Program-made: the position numbers and the translations under genes
Origin: Pararoseomonas sp. SCSIO 73927
GTDB taxonomy: Bacteria > Pseudomonadota > Alphaproteobacteria > Acetobacterales > Acetobacteraceae
Assembly: GCF_037040815.1 (NCBI RefSeq)
Contig: NZ_CP146232.1
Coordinates: forward strand, 5,116,001 to 5,180,000
Direction: 5' to 3'
Length of the DNA: 64,000 nt
Notes under the pieces: generated by a model
Told to the model about the DNA's origin: nothing
What the model saw: the letters and a program-made list of their open reading frames with translations, nothing else
Databases searched by the model: none
Part shown: in pieces, positions 8,743 to 16,989 of the stretch
Layout: each line of letters begins with the position of its first letter
Position numbering within the stretch: position 1 is the first letter of the stretch

Positions 8743-11700
8743 ATGTTCCTCCGACGGCTGGGGCCCGCGGCCCCCGCGCGCCCGCACACCCCCGAGAGAG
8801 ACGCGATCACCTTGCCCGAGCCGAGCGATCCGCGGCACTGGACCGAAGCCGAGAGGCTGGCCGCGCTGGAGCGGACCGGGCTGCTCGATACCTCCCCCGA
8901 GCAGGCCTATGACGACCTGGTGCGGCTTGCGGCCGAGCTGACGGGCTCGCCGATGGCGGCGATCCATCTGGTGGGCGCAGACCGGCAATGGGCGAAGTCG
9001 GAGATCGGGCTGGGCACGCGGGAGATGCCGCGGGATGCCGCGATCTGCCCGACCGCCATGCTGGAGCCGGAGGGGCTGGTGGTGCCGGACGCGCTGCTCG
9101 ACCCGCGCTTCGCGGACAGCCCGGTGGTCGCGGGCGGGCCGCGGATCCGCTTCTACGCGGGGATGCCGCTGGAGTCCGAGGGCGTGCCGATCGGGGCGCT
9201 CTGCGTGCTGGACACGGTGCCGCGGAAGGGGCTGGACGAGCGGCAGCGCTTCGCCCTGAAGGCGCTGGCGGCGCAGGCGAGCGGCCAGGTGGCGCTGCGG
9301 CGGGCGCTGGCGGAGCGGGCGCGGGCGGACCGGCTGCACCGGGAGACGCTGAACAGCGTGACGGACTACGCCATCGTCTCGATGGACCTGGGCGGCCGGG
9401 TGATCGGGTGGAACGCGGGGGCGGTGAACGTGCTGGGCTGGTCCGAGGCGGAGATCCTCGGCCAGCACATGGAGATCATCTTTACCGAGGAGGACCGGCG
9501 CGCCGGGCGGCCGGAGGCGGAGATGCGGGAGGCGCTGGAGCGCGGCCGGGCGCCGGACGAGCGCTGGCACCTGCGCCGCGACGGCTCCCGCTTCTGGGCG
9601 AGCGGGGAGGTCATGCCGCTGCGCGACGAGGCCGGCGGGCATGTGGGCTTCGTGAAGGTGCTGCGCGACCGCACCGGGCATCGGCGCAACATGGAGGCGC
9701 TGGAGGCCGTCAACGAGCGCTACCGGCTGGCGGCGCGGGCCACGAACGACGCGATCTGGGACTGGGACCTGCTCCGCAACGAGGTGGGCTGGAACGAGGC
9801 GCTGGGATCGGCCTTCGGCTGGCAGCCCGAGCAGGTGGAGCCGACGGGGGAGTGGTGGATCGGGAATATCCACCCCGAGGACCGGGCGCGGGTCAGCGAC
9901 GGCATCCACGCGGTGATCGACGGCGCGGGCGCGGGCTGGACGGCGGAGTACCGGTTCCGCCGGGCCGATGGCAGCTACGCCGAGGTGCTGGACCGGGGTT
10001 ACGTGACGCGGGATGAGTCCGGCGCGCCGCGGCGGATGATCGGGGCGATGCTGGACCTGACGCCGCGCGCCCAGGCGGAACGGGCGCGGCGGGAAGCGGA
10101 GGAGCGGTTGCGGATGGCGACCGCCGCGGCGCGGATCGGCATCTTCGACTTCCGCGTGCAGGAGGGGGTGCTGACCTGGGACGACCGCTGCCGGGAGCTG
10201 TTCGGCCTGCCACCGGGGGCGCCGGTGAGCTACGAGGGCAGCTTCCTGGCCGGGCTGCACCCGGAGGACCGCGCGCGTGCGGAGGCGGCCGTGCAGCGGG
10301 CGCTGGACCCGGCGGGGACCGGCCATTTCGAGGCTGAGTACCGCACCGTCGGGATCACGGACGGGCTGGAGCGCTGGGTTTCGGCCAGCGGGGAGACGAG
10401 CTTCCGGGACGGGGCGCCGCTGCGGCTGATCGGGACGGTGCTGGACATCTCGGCCCGGAAGCGGGCGGAGGAGGCTCTGCAGCGGCTGAACGCCACGCTG
10501 GAGCAGCAGGTGGCGGAGCGGACGGCGGACCGGAACCGGCTGTGGCAGCTCTCGGCCGACATCGTGATGGTGACGCGGCTGGACGGCACGTTGACGGCGG
10601 TGAACCCGGCCCTGACGGCGATGCTGGGCTGGGCGGAGGGGGAGCTGGTCGGGCGGAGCTTCCTCTCGCTCGTGCATCCCGAGGAGGAGGCGCGGGCGCG
10701 GGAGGGGCTGGCCGGGCCGCTCGCGGGCGGGGCGCCCTGGCGGGGCGACCTGCGGCTGCGGGACCGCGCGGGGCGCTACCGCTGGATCGCCTGGGCGGCG
10801 GTGCCGGGCGAGGGGCTGGTGAACGCCGTGGGGCGCGACGTGACGGCCGAGCGGGAGGCGGCGGAGGCGCTGGCGCGGGCGGAGGAGAGCCTGCGGCAGA
10901 GCCAGAAGATGGAGGCGGTGGGGCAGCTGACGGGCGGTATCGCGCACGACTTCAACAACCTGCTGACGGGCATTTCCGGTTCCCTGGAGCTGCTGGGGAC
11001 GCGGATGGCGCAGGGGCGGATGAAGGACGTGGACCGCTACGTCTCGGCGGCCCAGGGGGCGGTGAAGCGGGCGGCGGCGCTGACGCACCGGTTGCTCGCC
11101 TTCTCCCGCCGGCAGACGCTGGACCCGCGGCCGACGGACGTGAACCGGCTGGTGGCGGGGATGGAGGATCTGGTCCGGCGGACAGTGGGGCCGGAAATCG
11201 CGGTGGAGGTGGTGGGCCCCGCGGGGCTCTGGCCCACGCTGGTGGACCCGAACCAGCTGGAGAACGCGCTGCTGAACCTCTGCATCAACGCGCGGGACGC
11301 GATGCCGGCCGGCGGGCGCATCACCGTCGCGACGGAGAACCGGCGCCTGGACGGGGCCGCCGGCGCGGCGAGCGGCCTGGCGGCGGGGGATTATGTCGAG
11401 CTGCGGGTGACGGACACCGGCACGGGGATGGCGCCGGAGGTGGTCGAGCGGGCCTTCGACCCCTTCTTCACCACCAAGCCGATGGGCCAGGGGACGGGGC
11501 TGGGCCTTTCCATGATCTACGGCTTCGTCCGGCAGTCCGGCGGCGGGGTGCGGGCCGAGTCCGAGCCGGGCCGGGGCACGACCATGTCCCTTCTGTTGCC
11601 GCGGCACGAGGGCGAGGCGGAGGCGGAGGCGGCGGCGCCGAGGCCCGACCTGCAGCGCGCCGGCGCGGGGGAGACGGTGCTGGTGGTGGATGACGAGGCC

Positions 11701-12036
11701 ACCGTGCGGATGCTCGTCGCCGAGGTGCTGGAGGAGCTGGGCTACGCGGCGGTGGAGGCGGCGGACGGGGCCTCCGGGCTGAAGGTGCTGCAATCCGACA
11801 TGCGGGTCGACCTTCTGGTCACGGATGTCGGACTGCCCGGCGGGATGAACGGGCGGCAGCTGGCGGATGCGGCGCGGGCGCTGCGGCCGGGGGTGAAGGT
11901 GCTGTTCATCACGGGCTACGCGGAGGGCGCGGTGATCGGCCATGAGCGGCTGGAGCCGGGCATGCACGTGCTGACGAAGCCCTTCGCGCTGGACACGCTG
12001 GGGGCGCGCATCCGCGAGGTGATCGGCGGGGCGTGA
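8743..12036 (+). CDS. GAF-PAS4 hybrid sensor histidine kinase with receiver domain
   Basis: About 1097 residues, soluble. Order: GAF domain (roughly 40-190), four PAS/PAC modules (about 205-325, 330-450, 455-580, 600-715), a short coiled coil, HisKA with phospho-acceptor His735 in GGIAHDFNNLLTG, and HATPase with ENALLNLCINARDAM, DTGTGM and GTGLGLSM. The C-terminal receiver has its phospho-Asp at 1028 in LLVTDVGLPGG. There are no membrane helices, so it senses an internal signal such as redox, light or a small ligand. ATG 8743 has GGAG five bases upstream; ATG 8719 is an in-frame alternative. No dedicated response regulator is adjacent. Confidence 0.9.
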   Translation: MFLRRLGPAAPARPHTPERDAITLPEPSDPRHWTEAERLAALERTGLLDTSPEQAYDDLVRLAAELTGSPMAAIHLVGADRQWAKSEIGLGTREMPRDAAICPTAMLEPEGLVVPDALLDPRFADSPVVAGGPRIRFYAGMPLESEGVPIGALCVLDTVPRKGLDERQRFALKALAAQASGQVALRRALAERARADRLHRETLNSVTDYAIVSMDLGGRVIGWNAGAVNVLGWSEAEILGQHMEIIFTEEDRRAGRPEAEMREALERGRAPDERWHLRRDGSRFWASGEVMPLRDEAGGHVGFVKVLRDRTGHRRNMEALEAVNERYRLAARATNDAIWDWDLLRNEVGWNEALGSAFGWQPEQVEPTGEWWIGNIHPEDRARVSDGIHAVIDGAGAGWTAEYRFRRADGSYAEVLDRGYVTRDESGAPRRMIGAMLDLTPRAQAERARREAEERLRMATAAARIGIFDFRVQEGVLTWDDRCRELFGLPPGAPVSYEGSFLAGLHPEDRARAEAAVQRALDPAGTGHFEAEYRTVGITDGLERWVSASGETSFRDGAPLRLIGTVLDISARKRAEEALQRLNATLEQQVAERTADRNRLWQLSADIVMVTRLDGTLTAVNPALTAMLGWAEGELVGRSFLSLVHPEEEARAREGLAGPLAGGAPWRGDLRLRDRAGRYRWIAWAAVPGEGLVNAVGRDVTAEREAAEALARAEESLRQSQKMEAVGQLTGGIAHDFNNLLTGISGSLELLGTRMAQGRMKDVDRYVSAAQGAVKRAAALTHRLLAFSRRQTLDPRPTDVNRLVAGMEDLVRRTVGPEIAVEVVGPAGLWPTLVDPNQLENALLNLCINARDAMPAGGRITVATENRRLDGAAGAASGLAAGDYVELRVTDTGTGMAPEVVERAFDPFFTTKPMGQGTGLGLSMIYGFVRQSGGGVRAESEPGRGTTMSLLLPRHEGEAEAEAAAPRPDLQRAGAGETVLVVDDEATVRMLVAEVLEELGYAAVEAADGASGLKVLQSDMRVDLLVTDVGLPGGMNGRQLADAARALRPGVKVLFITGYAEGAVIGHERLEPGMHVLTKPFALDTLGARIREVIGGA

Positions 12037-12183
12037 TGGCCGGGCGGGGCGCGCGGCCGGATTCGGGCGCGGGCGGCCATGATACGGCCGCGTTGCCGCG
12101 CCACTCTGCGCGCAGGGCGCCGTGGAACGGAACCCCGGCACGGCCGTTCCACTCCGTGCCGATTCCTGGATTGGGAGATGAAC

Positions 12184-12561
12184 GTGACGCGGACCGACAT
12201 GAAGAGCCTCGATCTGAAGAGCCTGGGCAAGTCCTGTCTTCTGGCGCTGGGGCTGGCCGGTTCGCTGGCCGCCTGCACCAACCCCTATGACCCCGGCCAG
12301 CGCGCGCTGGGCGGCGCCGCGATCGGCGCGGGTAGCGGGGCGGCGCTGGGCGCCATCGCCGGTGGTGGCCGGGGCGCCGCGATCGGCGCGGTGGCTGGTG
12401 GCGCCGTGGGCGCCGTGACGGGCGCGGCGACCACACCGCAGCCGGGCTATGGCTACGGGTACGGCTACGCGCCGGCGCCGGTCGCGGTCGCGCCGGCCCC
12501 CGGCTACTACTACGCGGCCCCGCCGCCGCCCCCGCCGCCGGGGTACTACTACTACCGCTGA
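12184..12561 (+). CDS. glycine-zipper lipoprotein
   Basis: A small exported protein (about 125 residues). The signal sequence LLALGLAGSLAAC ends in a lipobox whose Cys would be lipidated. Next is a glycine-zipper segment (ALGGAAIGAGSGAALGAIAG and following), as in 17-kDa surface antigen/OsmB-like proteins that insert in or span membranes. The tail is rich in Tyr, Gly and Pro (GYGYGYGYAPAP, APPPPPPPGYYYYR). GTG 12184 has GGGAG six bases upstream; ATG 12178 and ATG 12199 are in-frame alternatives. A role in outer-membrane integrity is likely by family but not shown. Confidence 0.8.
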   Translation: MTRTDMKSLDLKSLGKSCLLALGLAGSLAACTNPYDPGQRALGGAAIGAGSGAALGAIAGGGRGAAIGAVAGGAVGAVTGAATTPQPGYGYGYGYAPAPVAVAPAPGYYYAAPPPPPPPGYYYYR

Positions 12562-12631
12562 CAGGCCTGAGCGTTCCCCGGCAGCGCCCCGCCAGGGCGT
12601 GGCCGGGGCCGCCGGGGCGTCGAGCCACCAA

Positions 12632-12662
12632 CACGGGGCGGCAGCGCTGCTGCCGCCCCGTG
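12632..12662. terminator. strong hairpin between convergent genes
   Basis: A perfect 14-bp stem, CACGGGGCGGCAGC pairing with GCTGCCGCCCCGTG, with a three-base loop. It lies between the glycine-zipper lipoprotein gene and the convergent metallopeptidase gene. There is no T-run on either side. The rest of the 289-bp gap (12562-12850) shows no gene. Confidence 0.6.
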
Positions 12663-12850
12663 CCGATTCAGCCGTGTCCACCGATCGTCGATTTGCCCCT
12701 GGGTCGCTTCACCCCTGGCGCTCCGGGTCTACCGGGTCGGACGGAGGCGTGCCGGGCGATGTCAGGCGGATAGGCGTTGGGGCGGGATGTGCCCGCGCCG
12801 GGGTTCAGGCGGCGAGGGAGCGGTCCAGGAGGTCAGCCCGCGCCAGGGGA

Positions 12851-13804
12851 TCAGCCCGCGAAGGTGTCGCACTGGCGGACGTCGCCGCTCTCCAGGCCGC
12901 GGCGGAACCAGGTGGCGCGCTGGCGGGAGCTGCCGTGGGTGAAGCTCTCCGGGCTGATGCGGCCGCCGGTCACGCGGTCGTCGCCCACCGCGGCGGCGGC
13001 GTTCAGGCCTTCCTCGATGTCGCCCTGCTCTAGGATCTGGCGGGCGCGGTTGGCTTGGTTGGCCCAGACGCCGGCGAAGCAGTCGGCCTGGAGTTCCACG
13101 CGGACCTGGAGCTGGTTCCGCTCCGCGTCGTCCATGCGGCCCTGGGCGCGCTGGACCTGGGGGAGGACGCCGAGGAGGTTCTGGACGTGGTGGCCGACCT
13201 CGTGCGCCACGATGTAGGCGGCAGCGAAGTCGCCGGTGGCGCGGAGCTGGCGCTGGAGGCGGGCCATGAACTCGAGGTCGATGTAAACCTTGCGGTCGGC
13301 CGGACAGTAGAAGGGGCCGGTCTGGGCCTGGGCGAAGCCGCAGCCGGACTGGGTCTGGCCGGAGAAGAGGACGAGGACGGGCTCCTCGTAGCGGCGGCCG
13401 AGGCGCTGGAACTGCTCGTTCCAGACCCTCTCCGTCTCGCCGAGGACCTGGGCGATGAAGCGGCGGCCGCCATCCTCGGAGGTGGCGGCGCCGTTCTGCT
13501 GCGGCGCCTGGGAGGGAAGCTGCGGCCGGTTCTCGGCCTGGCGGGGGTTGCCGCCGGAGGGGCCCGGGTCGAAGCGCCGCTCCTGCGGGGCGGGCTGGGG
13601 CGGGGGAGCGCCCTCCCCGCCGCCGAGGATGACCGAGGGGTCGACGCCGAAGAGGAGGCAGACGACGAGCAGGACGACGCCGCCGATCCCGCCCACGGCG
13701 ATGCCGCCGCCGCGGCCCATCCCGCCACCGCCGCCGAAGCCGCCGAACCCTCCGCCGCCGCGGCGGTCTTCGACGTTCTGGCTCTCGGGTCCGTCGAGGC
13801 GCAT
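12851..13804 (-). CDS. YpfJ-type neutral zinc metallopeptidase
   Basis: A 317-residue protein of the YpfJ/KPN_02809 family. A Gly-rich N-terminal tail (GGGGFGGFGGGGG) precedes one transmembrane helix (GGIGGVVLLVVCLLFGVD). A Pro/Gln-rich linker leads to a domain with the zinc motif HEVGHH at 201-206 and the family stretches SGCGFAQAQTGPFYCPAD and ELQADCFAGVWAN, which supplies the third zinc ligand. It probably acts at the inner membrane facing the periplasm. ATG 13804 is chosen because the family N-terminus begins here and an AGGAGG lies about ten bases upstream. That ribosome-binding site is duplicated (see repeat at 13814). Confidence 0.9.
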   Translation of the reverse strand: MRLDGPESQNVEDRRGGGGFGGFGGGGGMGRGGGIAVGGIGGVVLLVVCLLFGVDPSVILGGGEGAPPPQPAPQERRFDPGPSGGNPRQAENRPQLPSQAPQQNGAATSEDGGRRFIAQVLGETERVWNEQFQRLGRRYEEPVLVLFSGQTQSGCGFAQAQTGPFYCPADRKVYIDLEFMARLQRQLRATGDFAAAYIVAHEVGHHVQNLLGVLPQVQRAQGRMDDAERNQLQVRVELQADCFAGVWANQANRARQILEQGDIEEGLNAAAAVGDDRVTGGRISPESFTHGSSRQRATWFRRGLESGDVRQCDTFAG

Positions 13805-13813
13805 GGGGCGGCC

Positions 13814-13845
13814 CCCTCCTTGGTTGAAGCCCTCCTTGGTTGAAG
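13814..13845. repeat. perfect 16-bp tandem duplication carrying a Shine-Dalgarno
   Basis: CCCTCCTTGGTTGAAG occurs twice head-to-tail (13814-13829 and 13830-13845). On the minus strand each unit contains AGGAGG, so the metallopeptidase leader has two candidate ribosome-binding sites 16 bases apart. Only the proximal copy is well placed for ATG 13804. Confidence 0.9.
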
Positions 13846-13975
13846 GCGGACGGCCAACGCGGGTTCGCGACCCGAAGTTGCGGCCCGGCGCGGTGCCGCC
13901 GCGGAATGCTCGAGCGGGCTGTGAGAGGGGCGGCGCCAGGCCCGCCACCGCTGAAACGGGGCGCCGAACGCGCGA

Positions 13976-14031
13976 GGCCCCGGCGCGGAGGGGGCGCCGG
14001 GGCCGCGTCCGGCGCGCGGGGGGCGCGCCGG
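13976..14031 (-). terminator. twin hairpins downstream of ohr
   Basis: Two perfect GC-rich stems: GGCCCCGGCGC / GCGCCGGGGCC (13976-14004, seven-base loop) and CCGGCGCGC / GCGCGCCGG (14009-14031, five-base loop). They sit about 40 bases beyond the ohr stop on the minus strand and before the metallopeptidase 5' region. They probably end ohr transcription, although neither has a clear U-tract. Confidence 0.5.
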
Positions 14032-14071
14032 AGAGGTCAGGGAGGGGTCGTCGCCCGGGACGGGCGGCGGG

Positions 14072-14497
14072 TCAGGCGACGGTGAGCTGCACGTCCACGT
14101 TGCCGCGGGTGGCGTTGGAGTAGGGGCAGACCTGGTGGGCCTTCTCGACGAGCGCCTCGGCCTCCGCGCGGGGCAGGCCCGGCAGGGTGACCGTGAGCGC
14201 GGCGGTGATGCCGAAGCCGCCCTCGGAGCGCGGGCCGATGCCGACCTCGGCGGTGACGGTGGTGTCGGCCGGAACCTTCGGGCCGCCCTGGGAGGCGACG
14301 AACTTCATGGCGCCGAGGAAGCAGGCGGAGTAGCCGGCCGCGAAGAGCTGCTCGGGGTTGTTGCCGGGGCCGCCGGCGCCGCCGAGCTCCTTAGGGGTGG
14401 CGAGGCGGACGTCGAGCGCGCCGTCGGCCGTGGTGGACCGGCCGTCGCGGCCACCCGTGGCGGTGGCGCTGGTGCGGTAGAGGACGTTGACGGACAT
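14072..14497 (-). CDS. ohr: organic hydroperoxide resistance protein Ohr
   Basis: A 141-residue Ohr/OsmC-family thiol peroxidase, the usual length for Ohr. It has the two catalytic cysteines: Cys59 in [13 protein letters not shown] and Cys124 in [22 protein letters not shown] is also diagnostic. The enzyme reduces organic hydroperoxides in the cytoplasm, recycled by lipoylated proteins in characterised members. It is divergent from a MarR gene of OhrR type across a 181-bp region, the classic ohr/ohrR arrangement. The start is ATG 14497; the frame continues upstream but Ohr homology does not. Confidence 0.96.
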   Translation of the reverse strand: MSVNVLYRTSATATGGRDGRSTTADGALDVRLATPKELGGAGGPGNNPEQLFAAGYSACFLGAMKFVASQGGPKVPADTTVTAEVGIGPRSEGGFGITAALTVTLPGLPRAEAEALVEKAHQVCPYSNATRGNVDVQLTVA

Positions 14498-14554
14498 GGC
14501 TGTCTTTCCCGGGGGCGCCGCGCCATGCGGGCCCGCTGACGCCACGTAGATTGC

Positions 14555-14569
14555 GCGATAACTAATCGC
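14555..14569. promoter_or_regulatory. candidate OhrR operator in ohr/ohrR intergenic region
   Basis: A perfect inverted repeat GCGAT-AACTA-ATCGC lies in the 181-bp divergent region (14498-14678), about 60 bases upstream of ohr. OhrR proteins bind short AT-containing palindromes between such genes, so this is a plausible site. It does not match the TACAATT-type operator known from Xanthomonas. A second AT-rich stretch (TAAAATTTATAAGA, about 14631-14644) may carry promoter elements. Confidence 0.4.
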
Positions 14570-14678
14570 TGACGACTGTTCTCTGCGCATGGGTGGCATG
14601 CATTAGATCGTGTGCGAAAGTTTCGTCCGTAAAATTTATAAGACCGCAATCCGTCAACCCCGATCATCCTGGTCGCCC

Positions 14679-15119
14679 ATGAGCCATCTGCTGCCCCGTC
14701 CGGCGGAGCTGCTGTGCTTCTCCCTCTATGCCGCCGCCCACGCCATGAACCGGGTCTACAAACCGCTCCTGGAACCGCTCGGGCTCACCTATCCGCAATT
14801 CCTCGTCATGCTGACCCTCTGGGACGAGGACGGGCAGACGGTGGGACAGGTGAGCGACCGGCTGCTCCTGGAGTCGAGCACGATCACGCCGCTGCTGAAG
14901 CGGCTGGAGGTGGCGGGGCTTCTGAAGCGGGAGCGGGACCGTACGGATGAGCGCGTGGTGCGGGTGCGGCTGAGCGAGGCCGGGCTGGCGCTGCGGGAGA
15001 AGGCGCTGGACATTCCCAGCTGCATCCTGGGCGCGAGCGGGCTCGACCTGGAGGGCGCGGTGCGGCTGCGGGACGAGGTGGAGCGGCTGCGGCACGCCCT
15101 GGAACAGGGGGCAGGCTGA
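14679..15119 (+). CDS. ohrR: OhrR, MarR-family peroxide-sensing repressor
   Basis: A 146-residue winged-helix MarR protein. The N-terminus ELLCFSLYAAAHAMNRVYKPLLEPLGLTY matches OhrR, with sensing Cys13 in LLCFSLY. The DNA-binding helix lies in LLLESSTITPLLKRLE, and the wing in RERDRTDERVVRVRL. Oxidation of the N-terminal cysteine by organic hydroperoxides releases the repressor from DNA in studied OhrRs. A further cysteine near the C-terminus (IPSCILGAS) could form the two-Cys disulfide. It should control the divergent ohr gene and itself. ATG 14679 is used; a GTG at 14610 is open but adds non-family sequence. Confidence 0.94.
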   Translation: MSHLLPRPAELLCFSLYAAAHAMNRVYKPLLEPLGLTYPQFLVMLTLWDEDGQTVGQVSDRLLLESSTITPLLKRLEVAGLLKRERDRTDERVVRVRLSEAGLALREKALDIPSCILGASGLDLEGAVRLRDEVERLRHALEQGAG

Positions 15120-15143
15120 GGCCGGGGTCCCCGCGGGAGGGCC

Positions 15144-15175
15144 TCAGCCCCTTCCCTCTTCAGCCCCTTCCCTCT
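15144..15175. repeat. perfect 16-bp tandem duplication at the end of the epimerase gene
   Basis: TCAGCCCCTTCCCTCT occurs twice in tandem (15144-15159 and 15160-15175). On the minus strand the second unit carries the last codons and TGA stop of the epimerase gene, and the first unit repeats them just downstream. The duplication therefore leaves the protein unchanged. Confidence 0.9.
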
Positions 15176-16023
15176 CCGGCGAGGATGGCGGCCAGGCCCT
15201 CGCGCCAGCTCGGATAACGCCAGGTGATGCCGAGGGCGGCCTTGGTGCGGGCATTGGCGATGCGCCGGTTCTCGGCCCAGAAGGAGAGCGCCATAGGGGA
15301 CATGGTGGCGCGCGCCGTCTCGTACGGGATGGCGGGCGGGGGCGTGACGCCGAGCAGGCGGGCGGCGCCCTCCGTCACGGTCGCGCTCTCGGCAGGCTCG
15401 TCGTCGGCCAGATGGAGGATCCGGAGGCCGGGCGGGGGCGGGCTGGAGGCGGCGGCGAGGACGGCGCGGGCGATGTCGTCGCGGTGGATGCGGCCGAAGG
15501 CGTGGCCTGGCCGGATTGTGCGGCGCGCGGTGCCGGCGCGCAGGTCGTCCAGCGCGGAGCGGCCGGGGCCGTAGATGCCGGCGCAGCGCATGAGGTCGAC
15601 CGCGGCGCGGCCGGCGAGGGCTTCCCATTGCCGTTCGGCGGCTCGGCGGCGGATGGAGCGAGGCTGGGCGGGGGCGGGTTCCGCCGTCTCGTCCACCCAG
15701 GCGCCGCCGCGATCGCCGTAGACGCCGGTGGTGGAGAGATAGCCGATCCAGCGCAGGGGAGCGGCCGCCAGGGCTCCGGCATGGGTTGCGAGGACGGGGT
15801 CGCCCCCCTCCCCTTCCAGTGGCGGGGCCGTGACGGCGAGGTGGGTGGCGGCGGCGAAGGCGGGCGCGGCTCCGGCGAAGGGGAGCAGGTGGACGCCGGG
15901 CGGCGCGGACGCCGCCGCGGGGTTCCGGGCCGTGGCGGTGACGCGCCAGCCGGAGGCCGCGGCGCGCGCCGCGATCGCGGTTCCCGTGTAGCCCAGGCCG
16001 ATGACGAGGAGGTGGCGGTCCAT
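15160..16023 (-). CDS. NAD-dependent epimerase/dehydratase-like (SDR) protein
   Basis: A 287-residue atypical extended SDR. The Rossmann motif is near the N-terminus (LLVIGLGYTGTAIAARAAASG). STTGVYGDRGGAWVDET supplies the active-site region, as in YeeZ-like proteins; the usual YxxxK is not obvious. HLADDEPAES and the terminal WRYPSWREGLAAIL are typical of this group. The cofactor is probably NAD(P); the substrate is unknown. The start is ATG 16023, with GAGAGGG just upstream. It is convergent with ohrR and divergent from the TPR gene, so likely monocistronic. Its stop codon lies inside a 16-bp tandem duplication. Confidence 0.85.
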   Translation of the reverse strand: MDRHLLVIGLGYTGTAIAARAAASGWRVTATARNPAAASAPPGVHLLPFAGAAPAFAAATHLAVTAPPLEGEGGDPVLATHAGALAAAPLRWIGYLSTTGVYGDRGGAWVDETAEPAPAQPRSIRRRAAERQWEALAGRAAVDLMRCAGIYGPGRSALDDLRAGTARRTIRPGHAFGRIHRDDIARAVLAAASSPPPPGLRILHLADDEPAESATVTEGAARLLGVTPPPAIPYETARATMSPMALSFWAENRRIANARTKAALGITWRYPSWREGLAAILAGEGRG

Positions 16024-16069
16024 TCCCTCTCCATGGCGGCTGCGGCGGCCGGCGGCTAGATTGGCGGCG

Positions 16070-16921
16070 ATGCGATTCGTCCCCCGCAACCTTCTGCTGG
16101 GCGCCGCCGTGGTCGCGCTGGTCCTGGCGCTGGGGGGCGCGTGGTGGTGGACCACGCCCGAGCCCGAGAGCGCCCCGCCGCCCGTGCCGGAAGCCTCCGA
16201 GGAGGTGCTGCCCCTGCCGCCGGAGCCGCCGCGCGTGGCCGATAGCCCGCAGTACGAGGAGTGCCTGGGCAAGCTGCGGGACGACGCGCAGGGGGCGCTG
16301 GCCTTCGCGGAGGGTTGGGAAGCGCGGGGCGGCGGCGACGGGGCGCGGCACTGCTCCGCCCTCGCGCTGCTGGCGCTGGGGGAGCCGGAGCGGGCGGCCT
16401 CGCGCCTCGAGACCCTGGCGGGGCGGGCGACGACGGGGCCGGCCGCGCGGGCGGCGGTGTACGGGCAGGCCGGGCAGGCCTGGATGGTGGCGGGGCAGGC
16501 GCTGCGGGCGAGCGGGGCCTTCACCCTGGCGCTGGCGCTGACACCTAACGACCCGGAGCTGCTGGTGGACCGCGCTATCGCCGCGGGGATGCTGGGGCGC
16601 TTCGCGGATTCCCTGGCGGATACGGACCGGGCCCTGGCCCAGGATGCGGGGCGGGCGGAGGCCTGGGTGTTCCGCGCGGCGGCGCTGCGGCACCTGGACC
16701 GTGCCCAAGAGGCGCTGCGGGACATCGAGCGGGCGCTGGCCATCGAGCCGGGCAGTCCGGAGGCGCTGCTGGAGCGGGGAATCCTGCGGCAGTTGCAAGG
16801 CGATACCGCCGGGGCGCGGGCGGATTGGGAGAGCGTGGTGGTGAACAGCCCCGACAGCGCGGCGGCCGACCTGGCGCGGCAGAACCTGGCGCTGAACGCG
16901 GCGGGGCCGGCGCGGCGGTAG
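16070..16921 (+). CDS. membrane-anchored tetratricopeptide-repeat protein
   Basis: A 283-residue protein with one N-terminal hydrophobic segment (LLLGAAVVALVLALGGAWWW) acting as anchor or signal. A Pro/Glu-rich linker follows, then at least three TPR-like repeats from about residue 140 onward. Recognisable units include LLVDRAIAAGMLGRFADSL, AWVFRAAALRHLDRAQEAL and ALLERGILRQLQGDTAGA. Such proteins scaffold complexes in the periplasm or at the membrane. No specific partner is evident; the neighbours are unrelated. The gene is flanked downstream by a two-hairpin repeat element. Confidence 0.85.
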   Translation: MRFVPRNLLLGAAVVALVLALGGAWWWTTPEPESAPPPVPEASEEVLPLPPEPPRVADSPQYEECLGKLRDDAQGALAFAEGWEARGGGDGARHCSALALLALGEPERAASRLETLAGRATTGPAARAAVYGQAGQAWMVAGQALRASGAFTLALALTPNDPELLVDRAIAAGMLGRFADSLADTDRALAQDAGRAEAWVFRAAALRHLDRAQEALRDIERALAIEPGSPEALLERGILRQLQGDTAGARADWESVVVNSPDSAAADLARQNLALNAAGPARR

Positions 16922-16940
16922 GAGGTGGGTGCCGCTGGCC

Positions 16941-16989
16941 CCAGGGGGCTCCGCCCCCTGGACCCCCGCCAAGGGCCTGAGGCCCTTGG
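16941..16989. repeat. REP-like element of two adjacent hairpins
   Basis: Two perfect 9-bp stems each with a three-base loop: CCAGGGGGC-TCC-GCCCCCTGG (16941-16961) and CCAAGGGCC-TGA-GGCCCTTGG (16969-16989), seven bases apart. The composite resembles dispersed intergenic palindromic elements I recall from Acetobacteraceae and Methylobacterium genomes. It lies just past the TPR gene and may also attenuate transcription. Only one copy is in this window. Confidence 0.6.

Noticed and set aside
8605..12681. A 1358-codon frame opposite the histidine kinase.
   Set aside because: Arg/Pro/His-rich antisense sequence with no family features; the sense strand has all kinase motifs.
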